Positions 8,352-16,931 of a DNA stretch of 64,000 nt are shown here, piece after piece (the first letter of the stretch is position 1; each line of letters opens with the position of its first letter). The position numbers were made by a program, and so were the translations under genes. The notes beneath the pieces were generated by a model. It had not been told where the DNA came from. It did no database searches and saw nothing but the letters and a program-made list of their open reading frames with translations. Source of the stretch: Abyssibius sp040880065. GTDB taxonomy: Bacteria > Pseudomonadota > Alphaproteobacteria > Rhodobacterales > Rhodobacteraceae. The stretch is taken from assembly GCA_040880065.1 (NCBI GenBank), contig JBBDJE010000051.1:16598-80597 (forward strand), in the 5' to 3' direction.

Positions 8352-9446
8352 ATGTTGCAATATAAATCAGACGGCAAGCAGATTACCTGCACACATAACT
8401 TCAAGCTGGCACAGATTGGCGCTATCCCTGCGGTGGAACTGAGCTGCACCATGCATTTCACACCGGGGCTGGATCTGAAATCCGATCTTGGCAAGGACCT
8501 GGGCAAGCGGTTTGAGGCGACCTTCCCTGACCGGCTTCACGGCGAGCTTGGCAAACTGGAAGACAAGTTTAGCCGCGCGCGCCTGCAATTGGCGCGAATG
8601 CTGAAAAATAACGACCCTCAGGTGAAGATGAAAACCTTCGCCGACAGCCAGCAGGAAGCGCTGATTGCTGATTGGAACAACTTTCACGGCAAATACGCCG
8701 AGCGAATCGCCATTGATGTTTTGGGCGACAGCGCCAAGCTGATTGGCAAGGCCGCCGAGGACGAGGTCAAAAAGCTGAAGCCGAAATTCAGCTTTGACGC
8801 CATGAGCGATTCCAAGGCCAATTTCATGACCGGCGTTTTGGGGGCCGATGGCGCTGGCGCTGTCAATGCCGCCAGCACCGGCAATGTTGGCGCGCTAATC
8901 CCGATGATCAACGGGGCGGGCGCACAAATCGGCGTCTCGGTTACCATTTGGGATGGCAACGAGCAGATTTTCAAGCAAAGCCAGATCAGCGCGGGCAGCC
9001 TAGCCAGCGATGTCGGCAAAATTTCCAAGGCGGTGCAAACCGGGATTATCCGCATCGCCCGTATAGAAAAACTACGTGTGGCCACACGGGCGCGGATTGT
9101 GAAAGCCACAATCGAAAGCCAAAAGGCCGCCGATGTTCTGACAAAGGCCATGCGCGCCGCCCTTAAGGGCAAGGACAGCCGCCAGATCAGGGTGATTGAC
9201 GCTACCCGCCGGCAGGTGGCCGGCACCAAGGCCGAGGCGCTGAAGCTGCGCGATTCCATAGCCCCGACCGACCAGATTTTGAAGCTGCTGACCGAGGCCA
9301 AATCGCTGATAGATCAGGCCGAGGCGCTGGCCAAGGGCAATGCGGGCAGCGCGAATGATGCGGCCTCCAAAGCCAAAAGCATTTCAAAAGACCTGAAAAC
9401 CGGCGCCAGTGCCTTGAGCGTGCTCACCACCCGGCTGCGCGGATAA
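8352..9446 (+). CDS. Unrecognised cytoplasmic helical protein, 364 residues
   Basis: I do not recognise this protein. The ATG at 8352 is chosen because AAGGCGGA lies 9 bases upstream; a TTG at 8286 would add 22 unlikely residues. There is no signal peptide or membrane helix. An N-terminal part (1-60) with alternating polar and hydrophobic strands precedes a Lys/Asp-rich helical segment (60-145). A Gly/Ala-rich middle (about 155-195, with GVLGADGAGAVNAASTGNVG) is followed by a short strand segment (GVSVTIWDGNEQIFKQ). The long C-terminal stretch (about 215-364) is rich in Ala, Lys and Arg and looks like coiled coil. It is a single-gene unit closed by a bidirectional terminator shared with tig. 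The codon and base use look like its neighbours, so recent transfer is not evident. Confidence 0.75.
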   Translation: MLQYKSDGKQITCTHNFKLAQIGAIPAVELSCTMHFTPGLDLKSDLGKDLGKRFEATFPDRLHGELGKLEDKFSRARLQLARMLKNNDPQVKMKTFADSQQEALIADWNNFHGKYAERIAIDVLGDSAKLIGKAAEDEVKKLKPKFSFDAMSDSKANFMTGVLGADGAGAVNAASTGNVGALIPMINGAGAQIGVSVTIWDGNEQIFKQSQISAGSLASDVGKISKAVQTGIIRIARIEKLRVATRARIVKATIESQKAADVLTKAMRAALKGKDSRQIRVIDATRRQVAGTKAEALKLRDSIAPTDQILKLLTEAKSLIDQAEALAKGNAGSANDAASKAKSISKDLKTGASALSVLTTRLRG

Positions 9447-9475
9447 AAAAAGGCGACCCAAAGGCCGCCTTTTTC
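9445..9475. terminator. Bidirectional intrinsic terminator
   Basis: The hairpin AAAAAGGCG / CGCCTTTTT is flanked by A- and T-runs on both sides, so it can stop transcription of the 8352-9446 gene and of tig on the other strand. Confidence 0.85.
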
Positions 9476-9493
9476 AGTCACTGTCCCGAATTT

Positions 9494-10825
9494 TTATTCG
9501 TTCTCAAGCTCTTCAATGGCTTTTTCCAGCTCGGCTTTGGTCACCGTTTTATCGGTCACCTGGGCCAGTTCGAAAATATAATCCACAACCTTGTCTTCAA
9601 AGATCGGGGCACGCATTTGCTGCTGGGCCTGCTGGTTTTTCTGGATGAATTCGAAGAATTCGCGCTCTTGCCCCGGATAGCGGCTCGCCTGACGGAACAT
9701 GGCCTGCTGCATTTCGGCATCGGAGACCACAATCTCATTCTTGGTGCCAACCTCGGCAAGCAACAGGCCAAGGCGCACACGACGACCGGCCAGCTTTTTA
9801 TGCTCGTCGGTGGTTTCGATCTCGGGGTGGTCATGGCCCTGCACGTCGGGGTTTTCTTCATGCCATAACTGGTGGGCAATCTGGCCGGCTTCGGCATTCA
9901 CCAGCGTTTCGGGCAATTCAAACTGCACCACCTCGTCCAGCGCATCCATCAGTTTGCGCTTCATCACGGCGCGCGAGGCACCCTTGTATTCCTCTGCCAG
10001 ACGGTCGGAAACCTGTTTGCGCAATGCGCCAAGGTCTTCTGCGCCGTATTTGGTGGCCAACGCGTCATCAAGCGGGGCGGGTTTGGGCTCGCGCACTTCT
10101 TTGACGGTGCAGGCAAACACGGCCTCTTTGCCGGCAAGGTTCTTGGCGCCGTAATTTTCGGGGAAGGTCACCTTCACCTCAAGCTCTTCGCCCTCTTTTG
10201 CGCCGTCAAGCTGCTCTTCAAAACCGGGGATAAAGCTGCCCGAGCCGAGCACCAGCGGATAATCTTCTGCGGTGCCGCCTTCAAACAGTTCGCCATCGAC
10301 CGAACCTTTGAAATCAATCACAACCTGATCGCCGTCTTTGGCTTTGGAGCCTTTGCGGCGCTTCTCGAAATGGTTGGACGAGGCGGCCAGATTGCTCAGC
10401 GCTTCCTCAACCGAGGCATCGTCAACTTCGGCGACAAGGCGTTCCAGCGTGATCTTGCTGAAATCCACTTCCGGCACTGTGGGCAGGTTTTCGTATTCCA
10501 GCGTGACATTCACGTCATCGCCTTCTTTCCATTCGTCATCGGCCATTTTCACATCGGGCTGCACGGCGGGGCGGTCGCCCGAGGCGGTGAAATGCTCGCT
10601 CACGGCACCATCAACAGCCTCTTGCAGGGCTTCACCCAGCACGGATTTGCCGAACATCTTTTTCATCAGCGCCATCGGGGCCTTGCCCTTGCGAAAGCCC
10701 TTCATCTGAAAATCCGCGCGCGCGGTTTCCAGTTTCTCGTCTACCTTGGCGGCAAGCTCGTCGGCAGTAACCTTGATGGCATAGGCGCGTTTCAGGCCTT
10801 CGTTCAGGGTTTCGGTGACCTGCAT
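9494..10825 (-). CDS. tig: Trigger factor chaperone
   Basis: Trigger factor is the ribosome-associated chaperone and peptidyl-prolyl isomerase that meets nascent chains. The 443-residue protein has the ribosome-docking signature GFRKGKAP at residues 43-50, a central FKBP-like domain (VVIDFKGSVDGELFEGG, GSGSFIPGFEEQLDGAKEGE, about residues 165-245) and a helical C-terminal substrate cradle. An AGAGGA ribosome site precedes the start. It is monocistronic and shares a bidirectional terminator with the convergent gene at 8352-9446. Confidence 0.98.
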   Translation of the reverse strand: MQVTETLNEGLKRAYAIKVTADELAAKVDEKLETARADFQMKGFRKGKAPMALMKKMFGKSVLGEALQEAVDGAVSEHFTASGDRPAVQPDVKMADDEWKEGDDVNVTLEYENLPTVPEVDFSKITLERLVAEVDDASVEEALSNLAASSNHFEKRRKGSKAKDGDQVVIDFKGSVDGELFEGGTAEDYPLVLGSGSFIPGFEEQLDGAKEGEELEVKVTFPENYGAKNLAGKEAVFACTVKEVREPKPAPLDDALATKYGAEDLGALRKQVSDRLAEEYKGASRAVMKRKLMDALDEVVQFELPETLVNAEAGQIAHQLWHEENPDVQGHDHPEIETTDEHKKLAGRRVRLGLLLAEVGTKNEIVVSDAEMQQAMFRQASRYPGQEREFFEFIQKNQQAQQQMRAPIFEDKVVDYIFELAQVTDKTVTKAELEKAIEELENE

Positions 10826-10920
10826 GGTAATCCTCTGGTTGCTAGCGGGCGCATTCGCCCCAATTCAAAATCCCGCCCCTTCTAGTGACGGGCTGGCTTT
10901 CATGCAAGAGGGAATGGGAA

Positions 10921-12207
10921 TTAGCGCAAGCGGAACCGGTTGCGCAGGCCAAGGCCAAGGAAGAACAGGAAGATGAAGCCGAGGATGGTTTGCAGCCCTG
11001 TCATGAACATCAGCCAATCGGGTGCGGTGCTGAACAGTTCGCCGTAATAGACCCGGTTGAAGCCGAAAAAGCCAAAGGAGGACGCGATGGACAGCCCGAA
11101 GGCCGGCCCCCAAGGCTCGCCCCCATCATACAGCACATGGCACCACGAAAACGCGACCAGATACGCCAGGAACGGCACAAGCCAAGTTGCCGCCAGCCCG
11201 ATGGTTGGCCGCAAAAGGCTGTAGCCATAATCGGACACCCAACCATAAAGCCGGATCGGCAACCTGTGCCACCAGCCCCCAAGCATGGCCTTGCAGGCAA
11301 GTTCCTGCCGCAGGAAAAAATGCTCATCATCGGGCTTTTGCAGCTTGTTCATGAATTGGCGCAGACGGGAATAGTCGTCAGCGGACCGCTCGGCGGTTTT
11401 GGCATCAGGCTTGGGCCAATAGGCCGCGTCACGCGTAAAATACGTCGCCTCATGCATAGTGGCCTGATGGATTCTCGGCACTTCGCCGAATGTTGTATTG
11501 GTGAAATTGGTTTCGGAATTGAAGGAGGTGTTCAAGAAAATTGCAGTTTGTTTGAAGGTCGCGTTCTGGAAGATCGCCCATCGGCTAAATGCCGCGCTTT
11601 CGAAGTTGGCCGATACATCAAATGTCGCGCTTCGAAAATTGGCCCGTTGGGTGAATGTCGCCTCATTGAAAAAGGCTAATTCTTTGAAGGTCGCGCCCCC
11701 GAAGTCGGCCGCTTGGGTGAAGGTCGCGCCCGCGAAGTAGGTCCATTCGGTGAAGGTCGCGCCTGCGAAGATGGCCCATTGGGTGAAGGTCGCGCGCCCG
11801 AAGATGGCCTCTTGGGTGAAGGTCGCGCGCCCGAAGTTGGCTACACCCAAGAACACACATTGTTCAGCAACCAGATTCGCTTTGAATTCCACATTCTCGA
11901 ATTCAACCATACTCTCTGGTTTGGGCAGTTCGAAATGCTCGCCCAGCACCTCAACAAACCGCGCGCGCACCGCGCTCATCTCGTCTTCCGTCAGAGGTTC
12001 GGTTTCAGACATTTGAATCTCGGCAATATCAGCCCATTTCTGGCGCGTCGCCTCATCCAGATGCCCCAGCGCCCAACCATTCCAGATGCGGCGGTTGCGG
12101 GCGTGCAGGTCTCGATCATAATCGAAACCTTCACCCTGCTCGTCATACACCGTCAGCAGCAGATACCACAGGTTTTGCTCGGCGGGTTTCAGCTTTTCTT
12201 CGGACAT
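10921..12207 (-). CDS. Membrane-anchored pentapeptide-type repeat protein
   Basis: The 428-residue protein has three parts. Residues 1-85 are a Trp-rich, acidic N-terminal region (EQNLWYLLLTVYDEQGEGFD) seen here without a named domain. Residues about 88-240 consist of about 12 repeats of the form F-x-x-A-T-F-x-x-x-A-x, which resembles the Pentapeptide_3 type right-handed quadrilateral beta-helix but has a strict 11-residue period. Residues about 330-428 contain about three hydrophobic segments (LAATWLVPFLAYLVAF, LSIASSFGFFGF, ILGFIFLFFLGLGLRNRFRL) that anchor it in the membrane. Function is unknown. It stands alone between tig and tRNA-Leu. Confidence 0.8.
   Translation of the reverse strand: MSEEKLKPAEQNLWYLLLTVYDEQGEGFDYDRDLHARNRRIWNGWALGHLDEATRQKWADIAEIQMSETEPLTEDEMSAVRARFVEVLGEHFELPKPESMVEFENVEFKANLVAEQCVFLGVANFGRATFTQEAIFGRATFTQWAIFAGATFTEWTYFAGATFTQAADFGGATFKELAFFNEATFTQRANFRSATFDVSANFESAAFSRWAIFQNATFKQTAIFLNTSFNSETNFTNTTFGEVPRIHQATMHEATYFTRDAAYWPKPDAKTAERSADDYSRLRQFMNKLQKPDDEHFFLRQELACKAMLGGWWHRLPIRLYGWVSDYGYSLLRPTIGLAATWLVPFLAYLVAFSWCHVLYDGGEPWGPAFGLSIASSFGFFGFNRVYYGELFSTAPDWLMFMTGLQTILGFIFLFFLGLGLRNRFRLR
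11488..11883. repeat. Phased 33-bp tandem repeats inside the repeat-protein gene
   Basis: Units recur every 33 bp at 11488, 11521, 11554, 11587, 11620, 11653, 11686, 11719, 11752, 11785, 11818 and 11851. They are most alike between 11686 and 11850, where the unit starts GAAGGTCGCG. They encode the 11-residue protein repeats of the minus-strand gene. Confidence 0.85.
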
Positions 12208-12321
12208 GGGCGCACCTGTTTAAACTGCACCCAGCCTAGTGGCGCTGCGCCCTGCTATCAATCGGTGATTGTGCGCCAGCCCCCGGCCTCAAGTAGCCGA
12301 AGGCGGTAGGCCAAACAAAAC

Positions 12322-12406
12322 TGGTGCGGGTGGAGGGACTTGAACCCCCACGCCTTGCGGCGCTAGAACCTAAATCTAGTGCGTCTACCAATTTCGCCAC
12401 ACCCGC
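12322..12406 (-). tRNA. tRNA-Leu (anticodon UAG), CCA encoded
   Basis: Read on the minus strand the gene begins GCGGGTGTGGCGAAATTGG and ends with CACCCGC-A-CCA, giving a perfect 7-bp acceptor stem (12400-12406 with 12326-12332). The anticodon stem CTAGA/TCTAG encloses the loop TTTAGGT, with anticodon TAG at 12370-12372. GGTTCAAGTCC is the T-loop. A long variable arm is present, as expected for tRNA-Leu. The 85 bases include the encoded CCA. It reads CUA and probably other CUN leucine codons. Confidence 0.96.
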
Positions 12407-12450
12407 GTTCCGGCGCGCTGTGTAGCAAGTTCGTGCTGGCTGGAAAAGCC

Positions 12451-14004
12451 CTAATTCACCGCAAGCGCGCGAAATACAGCCGGGAGCTGTTCAGCCAAAT
12501 CTTCGGCAATAAGGCCGGGGCCGAAGCGGCGCGCGCATTCCACATGCAGCCAAGCGGCGGTTTCAGCCGCCTGCATGGGCTGATAGCCACGCGCCAGCAG
12601 CCCGGTAATGAAACCCGCCAGCACATCGCCCGCGCCCGCCGTGGCCAGCCACGGGGCGGCGCGCGCGTAATGGGCAGAGTTGACGGCGCAGCGGCCATCA
12701 GGCGCGGCTATCACCGTATCGGCCCCTTTGAACAGCACCACACAGCCCGCGCGCGCGGCGGCGTCGCGCGTCGCGTCCACCTTGGAATAAGCGGGGCCTT
12801 TGGTGGCAGGGGCGACCAGCTTTTCAGCGATATCAGGAAACAGCCGCGTAAATTCCCCCGCATGCGGGGTAAGAACGCAGTGCGCGTGCAAGGCGGCAAA
12901 CAGCGCCGGGCTTTGCGCAAGCAGCGTAAGCGCATCGGCATCCAACACCACCCCGTAGGGTGCGCATTCATTGCGCACCTTCAGAGCCTCAGCAACCAAC
13001 GCGGCCTCACGCGCCCCGGTGCCAAGCCCCGGCCCGATGCAAAGCGCGCTGATCCGCTGATCCCGCAAAATCTGCGCCAACTCGCCTGCATCCACCACAG
13101 GTTTGAGCATGATCGCATTTAACTGCGCCGCATGTTCGGCCATCGCATCCGGCGGTGCGGCAATTGTCACCACCCCTGCCCCAATGCGCAAAGCCCCGCG
13201 CGCGGCAAGGCGCGCCGCCCCGCCCTGCCCTGCGGCCCCGGCCAGCACAAGGGCATGGCCGTGGGTGTATTTATGCCCGAGTTTCGCCTTGCCCAGCCGG
13301 TTGGTATCCGGCGCTAAAACAAGTGTCACGGTGCTTGGTGCGCAGTCTGGCTTTAGGCCGATATCGGCCACCACGACGCGGCCACAACAAGACGGCCCCA
13401 TGCCAAGGTAATGGCCCAGCTTAGCGGCATGAAATGACACGCTAAGCCCCGCCAGAACCGTTTGCGCGCCGTCGGCCAGCGCGCGGCCACTGTCGCTGCA
13501 CAGGCCCGAGGGTATGTCTACAGCCACGGTTTTCGCCCGGCTCCCTTGGTCTGATGCCCGCGCAGCAACCCAGTTTAGCGCCGCGCCTTCCAGCGGCCGG
13601 CCTAACCCGGTGCCAAACAGCGCATCGACAAACAGATCGGCCTGATGGGCAAGACGGGGTGCATCGTTGAGATGGCCCACCACCCCCATGGCCTGCCAGC
13701 GCGCGCAATTCACCTGCGCATCGGGCGGTAGTTTTGCAGGGTCACCATACAAAAACACCTCAACCCTCCAGCCCCGCGCCGCAAGCAACCGCGCCACGAC
13801 AAACCCGTCACCGCCATTATTGCCCGGCCCGCACAGCACGACCGCCCTGTGGCTGGTCAGCGCCATTTCCGGCCATTCTTCCAGCACCGCCGCCACCACG
13901 CCCTGGCCGGCGCGCTCCATCAGTTCCAGCCCTGTCACCACGCCCGCGGCAATGGCCGCCTGTTCAATGGCACGCATTTGCGCGGCGGTTAAAAGCTTGG
14001 TCAT
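12451..14004 (-). CDS. nnrD: Bifunctional NAD(P)H-hydrate epimerase / ADP-dependent dehydratase
   Basis: This 517-residue enzyme repairs hydrated NAD(P)H. The N-terminal YjeF_N epimerase domain (about 1-215) contains TAAQMRAIEQ, AVVLCGPGNNGGDGFVVARLL and DALFGTGLGR. The C-terminal ribokinase-like dehydratase domain (about 230-510) contains HKYTHGHALVLAGAAGQGGAA, CIGPGLG, VLDADAL, LTPHAGEFTRLF and the GAGDVLAGFITGLLARG signature. The start at 14004 (MTKLLTAAQMRA) matches the family; an in-frame ATG at 14019 would add five residues. It is transcribed away from glnB. Confidence 0.94.
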   Translation of the reverse strand: MTKLLTAAQMRAIEQAAIAAGVVTGLELMERAGQGVVAAVLEEWPEMALTSHRAVVLCGPGNNGGDGFVVARLLAARGWRVEVFLYGDPAKLPPDAQVNCARWQAMGVVGHLNDAPRLAHQADLFVDALFGTGLGRPLEGAALNWVAARASDQGSRAKTVAVDIPSGLCSDSGRALADGAQTVLAGLSVSFHAAKLGHYLGMGPSCCGRVVVADIGLKPDCAPSTVTLVLAPDTNRLGKAKLGHKYTHGHALVLAGAAGQGGAARLAARGALRIGAGVVTIAAPPDAMAEHAAQLNAIMLKPVVDAGELAQILRDQRISALCIGPGLGTGAREAALVAEALKVRNECAPYGVVLDADALTLLAQSPALFAALHAHCVLTPHAGEFTRLFPDIAEKLVAPATKGPAYSKVDATRDAAARAGCVVLFKGADTVIAAPDGRCAVNSAHYARAAPWLATAGAGDVLAGFITGLLARGYQPMQAAETAAWLHVECARRFGPGLIAEDLAEQLPAVFRALAVN

Positions 14005-14097
14005 GGTTTCAGCCTGCATCTTACTTGGGCAAGTTGCCTATATTTTGGGCAGTAGCAAACATATTGCGCGCCGCACCCGTTGCAACCAAGCTTAGGC

Positions 14098-14126
14098 AAT
14101 TGCACCCCGCCTGCACAGGTGCAATT
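14098..14126. promoter_or_regulatory. Inverted repeat upstream of glnB, NtrC-site-like
   Basis: AATTGCACC (14098-14106) and GGTGCAATT (14118-14126) form a perfect 9-bp inverted repeat with an 11-base gap, and an overlapping palindrome TGCAC-AG-GTGCA lies at 14112-14123. TGCACC/GGTGCA half-sites resemble enteric NtrC operators, although the usual gap is about 5 bases. The position, 29 bases before the glnB start, would overlap the promoter or leader. This is an inference from similarity. Confidence 0.4.
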
Positions 14127-14154
14127 TAGCACCCAGACGATAGCCGGAGGCCTT

Positions 14155-14493
14155 ATGAAAAAAATCGAAGCCATCATCAAACCCTTCAAACTCGACGAGG
14201 TGAAGGAAGCCCTTCAGGACGCTGGCGTTCAGGGGCTGAGCGTGATCGAGGCCAAAGGCTTTGGCCGCCAGAAAGGCCATACCGAACTGTATCGCGGCGC
14301 CGAATATGTTGTCGATTTTCTGCCCAAGGTGAAAATCGAGGTCGTGGTTGCCGATGATCAGGTCGAACAGGTTATTGAGGCCATTATCGACGCCGCCAAG
14401 ACCGGCAAGATCGGCGATGGCAAGATATTCGTCTCGCCCGTTGAACAGGCGATTCGCATCCGCACCGGCGAAGAGGGCAACGAGGCCCTTTAG
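14155..14493 (+). CDS. glnB: Nitrogen regulatory protein PII
   Basis: PII senses 2-oxoglutarate, ATP/ADP and, via uridylylation, glutamine, and controls glutamine synthetase adenylylation and the NtrBC system. The 112-residue protein begins MKKIEAIIKPFKLDEVKEAL, and Tyr51 in the T-loop (ELYRGAEY) is the uridylylation site. The B-loop TGKIGDGKIF is near residue 83. The start at 14155 is set by GGAGG at 14146-14150; an upstream in-frame ATG at 14080 is rejected. glnA follows 33 bases later, so glnB-glnA is an operon, as in other alphaproteobacteria. Confidence 0.98.
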   Translation: MKKIEAIIKPFKLDEVKEALQDAGVQGLSVIEAKGFGRQKGHTELYRGAEYVVDFLPKVKIEVVVADDQVEQVIEAIIDAAKTGKIGDGKIFVSPVEQAIRIRTGEEGNEAL

Positions 14494-14526
14494 CCCCGAA
14501 CTTTCCACCAGAACACAGGTATCAAT

Positions 14527-15936
14527 ATGAGCGACGCCCAAAGCATTCTTGCGCGCATGAAAGACGAAGACATCGAGTATGTCGACGTGCGCTTCACCGA
14601 CCCGCGCGGCAAACTCCAGCATGTGACCTTGCACAAGGACATCATCGACGAGGACTTCTTTGAAGAAGGATTCATGTTTGATGGCAGTTCGATCGCCGGT
14701 TGGAAAAGCATCGACAAATCCGACATGAAGCTGATGCCCGACCTGACCAGCGCCTATATCGACCCGTTTTATGCTGAAAAAACCATCTGCATTCACTGCA
14801 CGGTGCTGGAACCAGACACCAACGAACGCTATGACCGCGACCCGCGTGGCACGGCTGAAAATGCCGAAAACTACTTGCGCTCATCCGGCATTGGCGATGT
14901 GGCCTATTTTGGCCCCGAGGCCGAATTCTTTTTGTTTGACGATGTGCGCTTTTCCAACTCCATGAACAAGGTCAGCTTTGAAGTGGATGCCGTGGATGCG
15001 GCATGGAACAGCGACACCGCCTATGAAATGGGCAATATGGGCCACCGCCCCGGTATCAAGGGCGGCTATTTCCCCGTGAACCCGACCGACAGCGCGCAAG
15101 ACATCCGCGGCGAAATGCTCTCCACCATGAAGCGCATGGGCATGAAGGTGGACAAGCACCACCACGAGGTCGCCAGCACTCAGCACGAACTTGGGCTGGT
15201 TTTCGGCACGCTGACCGAACAGGCCGACAACATGCAGAAATACAAATACGTCATCCACAATGTGGCGCATGCTTACGGCAAAACCGCAACCTTCATGCCC
15301 AAGCCTATTTACGGCGATAACGGCTCTGGGATGCATGTGAACATGTCAATCTGGAAAGATGGCAAGAACCTGTTCTCGGGCGACAAATATGCTGACCTTT
15401 CAGACGAGGCGCTGTTCTTCATTGGCGGCATTCTGAAACATGCCAAGGCGCTGAACGCGCTGACCAACCCGTCCACCAACAGCTACAAACGCCTTATCCC
15501 CGGTTTTGAGGCCCCCGTTCTGCGCGCCTATTCGGCGCGCAACCGTTCGGGCTGTGTGCGGATTCCGTGGACAGAAAGCCCCAAAGCCAAACGCGTCGAG
15601 GCCCGCTTCCCCGACCCGACCGCCAACCCCTATCTGTGCTTTGCCGCATTGCTGATGGCGGGGATTGACGGGATCAAGAACCGTATCCACCCCGGCGAAG
15701 CCTCGGACAAAGACCTGTATGATCTGCCACCAGAAGAACTGGCCGACATTCCCACGGTCTGCGGCAGCTTGCGCGAGGCGCTGGAGTCGCTGGCCGCCGA
15801 CCATGATTTCCTGCTGGCGGGCAATGTCTTCACCAAGGAACAGCTTGAAGCCTATATGAAGCTGAAATGGGACGAGGTTTATGCCGTTGAGCACACCCCG
15901 CACCCGGTGGAATACGGCCTGTATTATTCCTGCTGA
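14527..15936 (+). CDS. glnA: Glutamine synthetase type I
   Basis: GlnA makes glutamine from glutamate, ammonia and ATP and is the main entry of ammonium into metabolism. The 469-residue length is typical of GSI-beta. Signatures include FDGSSIAGW, the ammonium/glutamate site PEAEFFLF, KHHHEVASTQHELGLVFG, the ATP site (KTATFMPKPIYGDNGSGMHVNMS) and NRSGCVRIPW. Tyr398 in DKDLYDLPPEE is the adenylylation site, so activity should be under GlnE/PII control. A strong terminator follows the stop. Confidence 0.98.
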   Translation: MSDAQSILARMKDEDIEYVDVRFTDPRGKLQHVTLHKDIIDEDFFEEGFMFDGSSIAGWKSIDKSDMKLMPDLTSAYIDPFYAEKTICIHCTVLEPDTNERYDRDPRGTAENAENYLRSSGIGDVAYFGPEAEFFLFDDVRFSNSMNKVSFEVDAVDAAWNSDTAYEMGNMGHRPGIKGGYFPVNPTDSAQDIRGEMLSTMKRMGMKVDKHHHEVASTQHELGLVFGTLTEQADNMQKYKYVIHNVAHAYGKTATFMPKPIYGDNGSGMHVNMSIWKDGKNLFSGDKYADLSDEALFFIGGILKHAKALNALTNPSTNSYKRLIPGFEAPVLRAYSARNRSGCVRIPWTESPKAKRVEARFPDPTANPYLCFAALLMAGIDGIKNRIHPGEASDKDLYDLPPEELADIPTVCGSLREALESLAADHDFLLAGNVFTKEQLEAYMKLKWDEVYAVEHTPHPVEYGLYYSC

Positions 15937-15958
15937 AGCAGGATTGATAGCAGATTTC

Positions 15959-15982
15959 GGGGCCCTTCGGGGCCCCTTTTTT
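15959..15982 (+). terminator. Intrinsic terminator of glnB-glnA
   Basis: GGGGCCC-TTC-GGGGCCCC is followed by six T residues, 22 bases after the glnA stop. Confidence 0.9.
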
Positions 15983-16067
15983 CATTGGGCGTTCCGCAAC
16001 ACTTGACGAGGCTTGGGTTTTCACCGGTCGCCGTTGTCTTGCAGTTGCGCGCACAGGTCTGGCAAGC

Positions 16068-16931
16068 CTAGGCCCTGGCGCAGCATGCCTTGGTGAACGG
16101 ATAGACGAGTTGCGCGCCAAAACGCGAAACCGCCGGAAACGAACGACTGGCGCTGAACAGGCCCAGCCGGGCCGGTGCCGCGCGGTCTTGCGGGTTGTAA
16201 TAGGTGCCGAAAACGCGGTCCCAGATGATAAGACTACGGCCGAGGTTGAAATTTCCTTCGCTGGCGGTGGCAGAATGGTGCCAGCGGTGCAGTTGATTGG
16301 TGTTGAAAACTAGATTTAGCCCGCCAAACTGGAAACTGAAATTGGTGTGCTGCAACAACAAGAGCGGCGCTGATATCGCCGTATAGGCCAGCACGGACTC
16401 TGCCGAAAAACCCAGCGCCAGCACCGGAACGATCATGAAGGCATGGTTGATAATGTGGTTGAGCGGGCTGAAGCGGAAATTATTCAGCGTATACAAACGT
16501 GTGGGGCTGTGATGCACAGCGTGCAGCGCCCAAAGCCCCTTGACCGAGTGGTGCAAACGGTGGCTGACATAGGCACCAAGCTCGATCAGCAAGGTCACGA
16601 TAATTACTTCGGCCCATAGCGGCATCAACGGGCTGACTGGCGGGCTGACCAGCGCGAGAATAACGAACGGCGTGCCCCATTTCAGCGCAGGTTCCAACAC
16701 CCCAATAATGATGCCCGCGCTAATCACATCTCCGCCCAGATCACCCGTGCTGGCATTCCAGTCACGGTTGAACGGGCGCAGGTGTTCCAGCAGGAACGAC
16801 AGGGCCAGCAGCGCAAACATGGCTCCGGCCAAAATGGCCTCTTGGCCCTGAACATCACGGGTCAGGGTGAACAGCGTGGCCATCGTGGTAATCAGGCCCA
16901 AAATCAGCAGTTGTGAAAGCGGTTTACTCAT
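16068..16931 (-). CDS. Sterol desaturase / fatty acid hydroxylase family membrane protein
   Basis: This is a 287-residue di-iron membrane hydroxylase of the fatty acid hydroxylase superfamily. The histidine motifs that bind iron are visible: HRLHHS (about residue 125), HAVHHSPTRLY (about 138) and HRWHHS (about 217), plus NHIINH. Four or more hydrophobic segments lie before and between the motifs. The true substrate is unknown; members act on sterols, fatty acids, carotenoids or alkyl lipids. Its start overlaps the stop of the ArsR-type regulator by 4 bp, so the two form an operon probably controlled by that regulator. Confidence 0.88.
   Translation of the reverse strand: MSKPLSQLLILGLITTMATLFTLTRDVQGQEAILAGAMFALLALSFLLEHLRPFNRDWNASTGDLGGDVISAGIIIGVLEPALKWGTPFVILALVSPPVSPLMPLWAEVIIVTLLIELGAYVSHRLHHSVKGLWALHAVHHSPTRLYTLNNFRFSPLNHIINHAFMIVPVLALGFSAESVLAYTAISAPLLLLQHTNFSFQFGGLNLVFNTNQLHRWHHSATASEGNFNLGRSLIIWDRVFGTYYNPQDRAAPARLGLFSASRSFPAVSRFGAQLVYPFTKACCARA

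Noticed and set aside
9872..10885. A 337-codon open frame on the plus strand
   Set aside because: It is antisense to tig, whose identity is certain; Phe/His-rich composition with no recognisable motif is typical of a reverse-strand shadow in GC-rich DNA.
11488..11883. Possible CRISPR-like array of 33-bp repeats
   Set aside because: The units are contiguous, degenerate, in frame and translate to a protein repeat; there are no unique spacers.
12322..12406. tRNA-Leu as an integration site for a mobile element
   Set aside because: No integrase gene or direct repeat of the tRNA 3' end was found nearby.
12379..13122. A 247-codon open frame on the plus strand
   Set aside because: It is antisense to the nnrD dehydratase domain and overlaps the tRNA-Leu gene.
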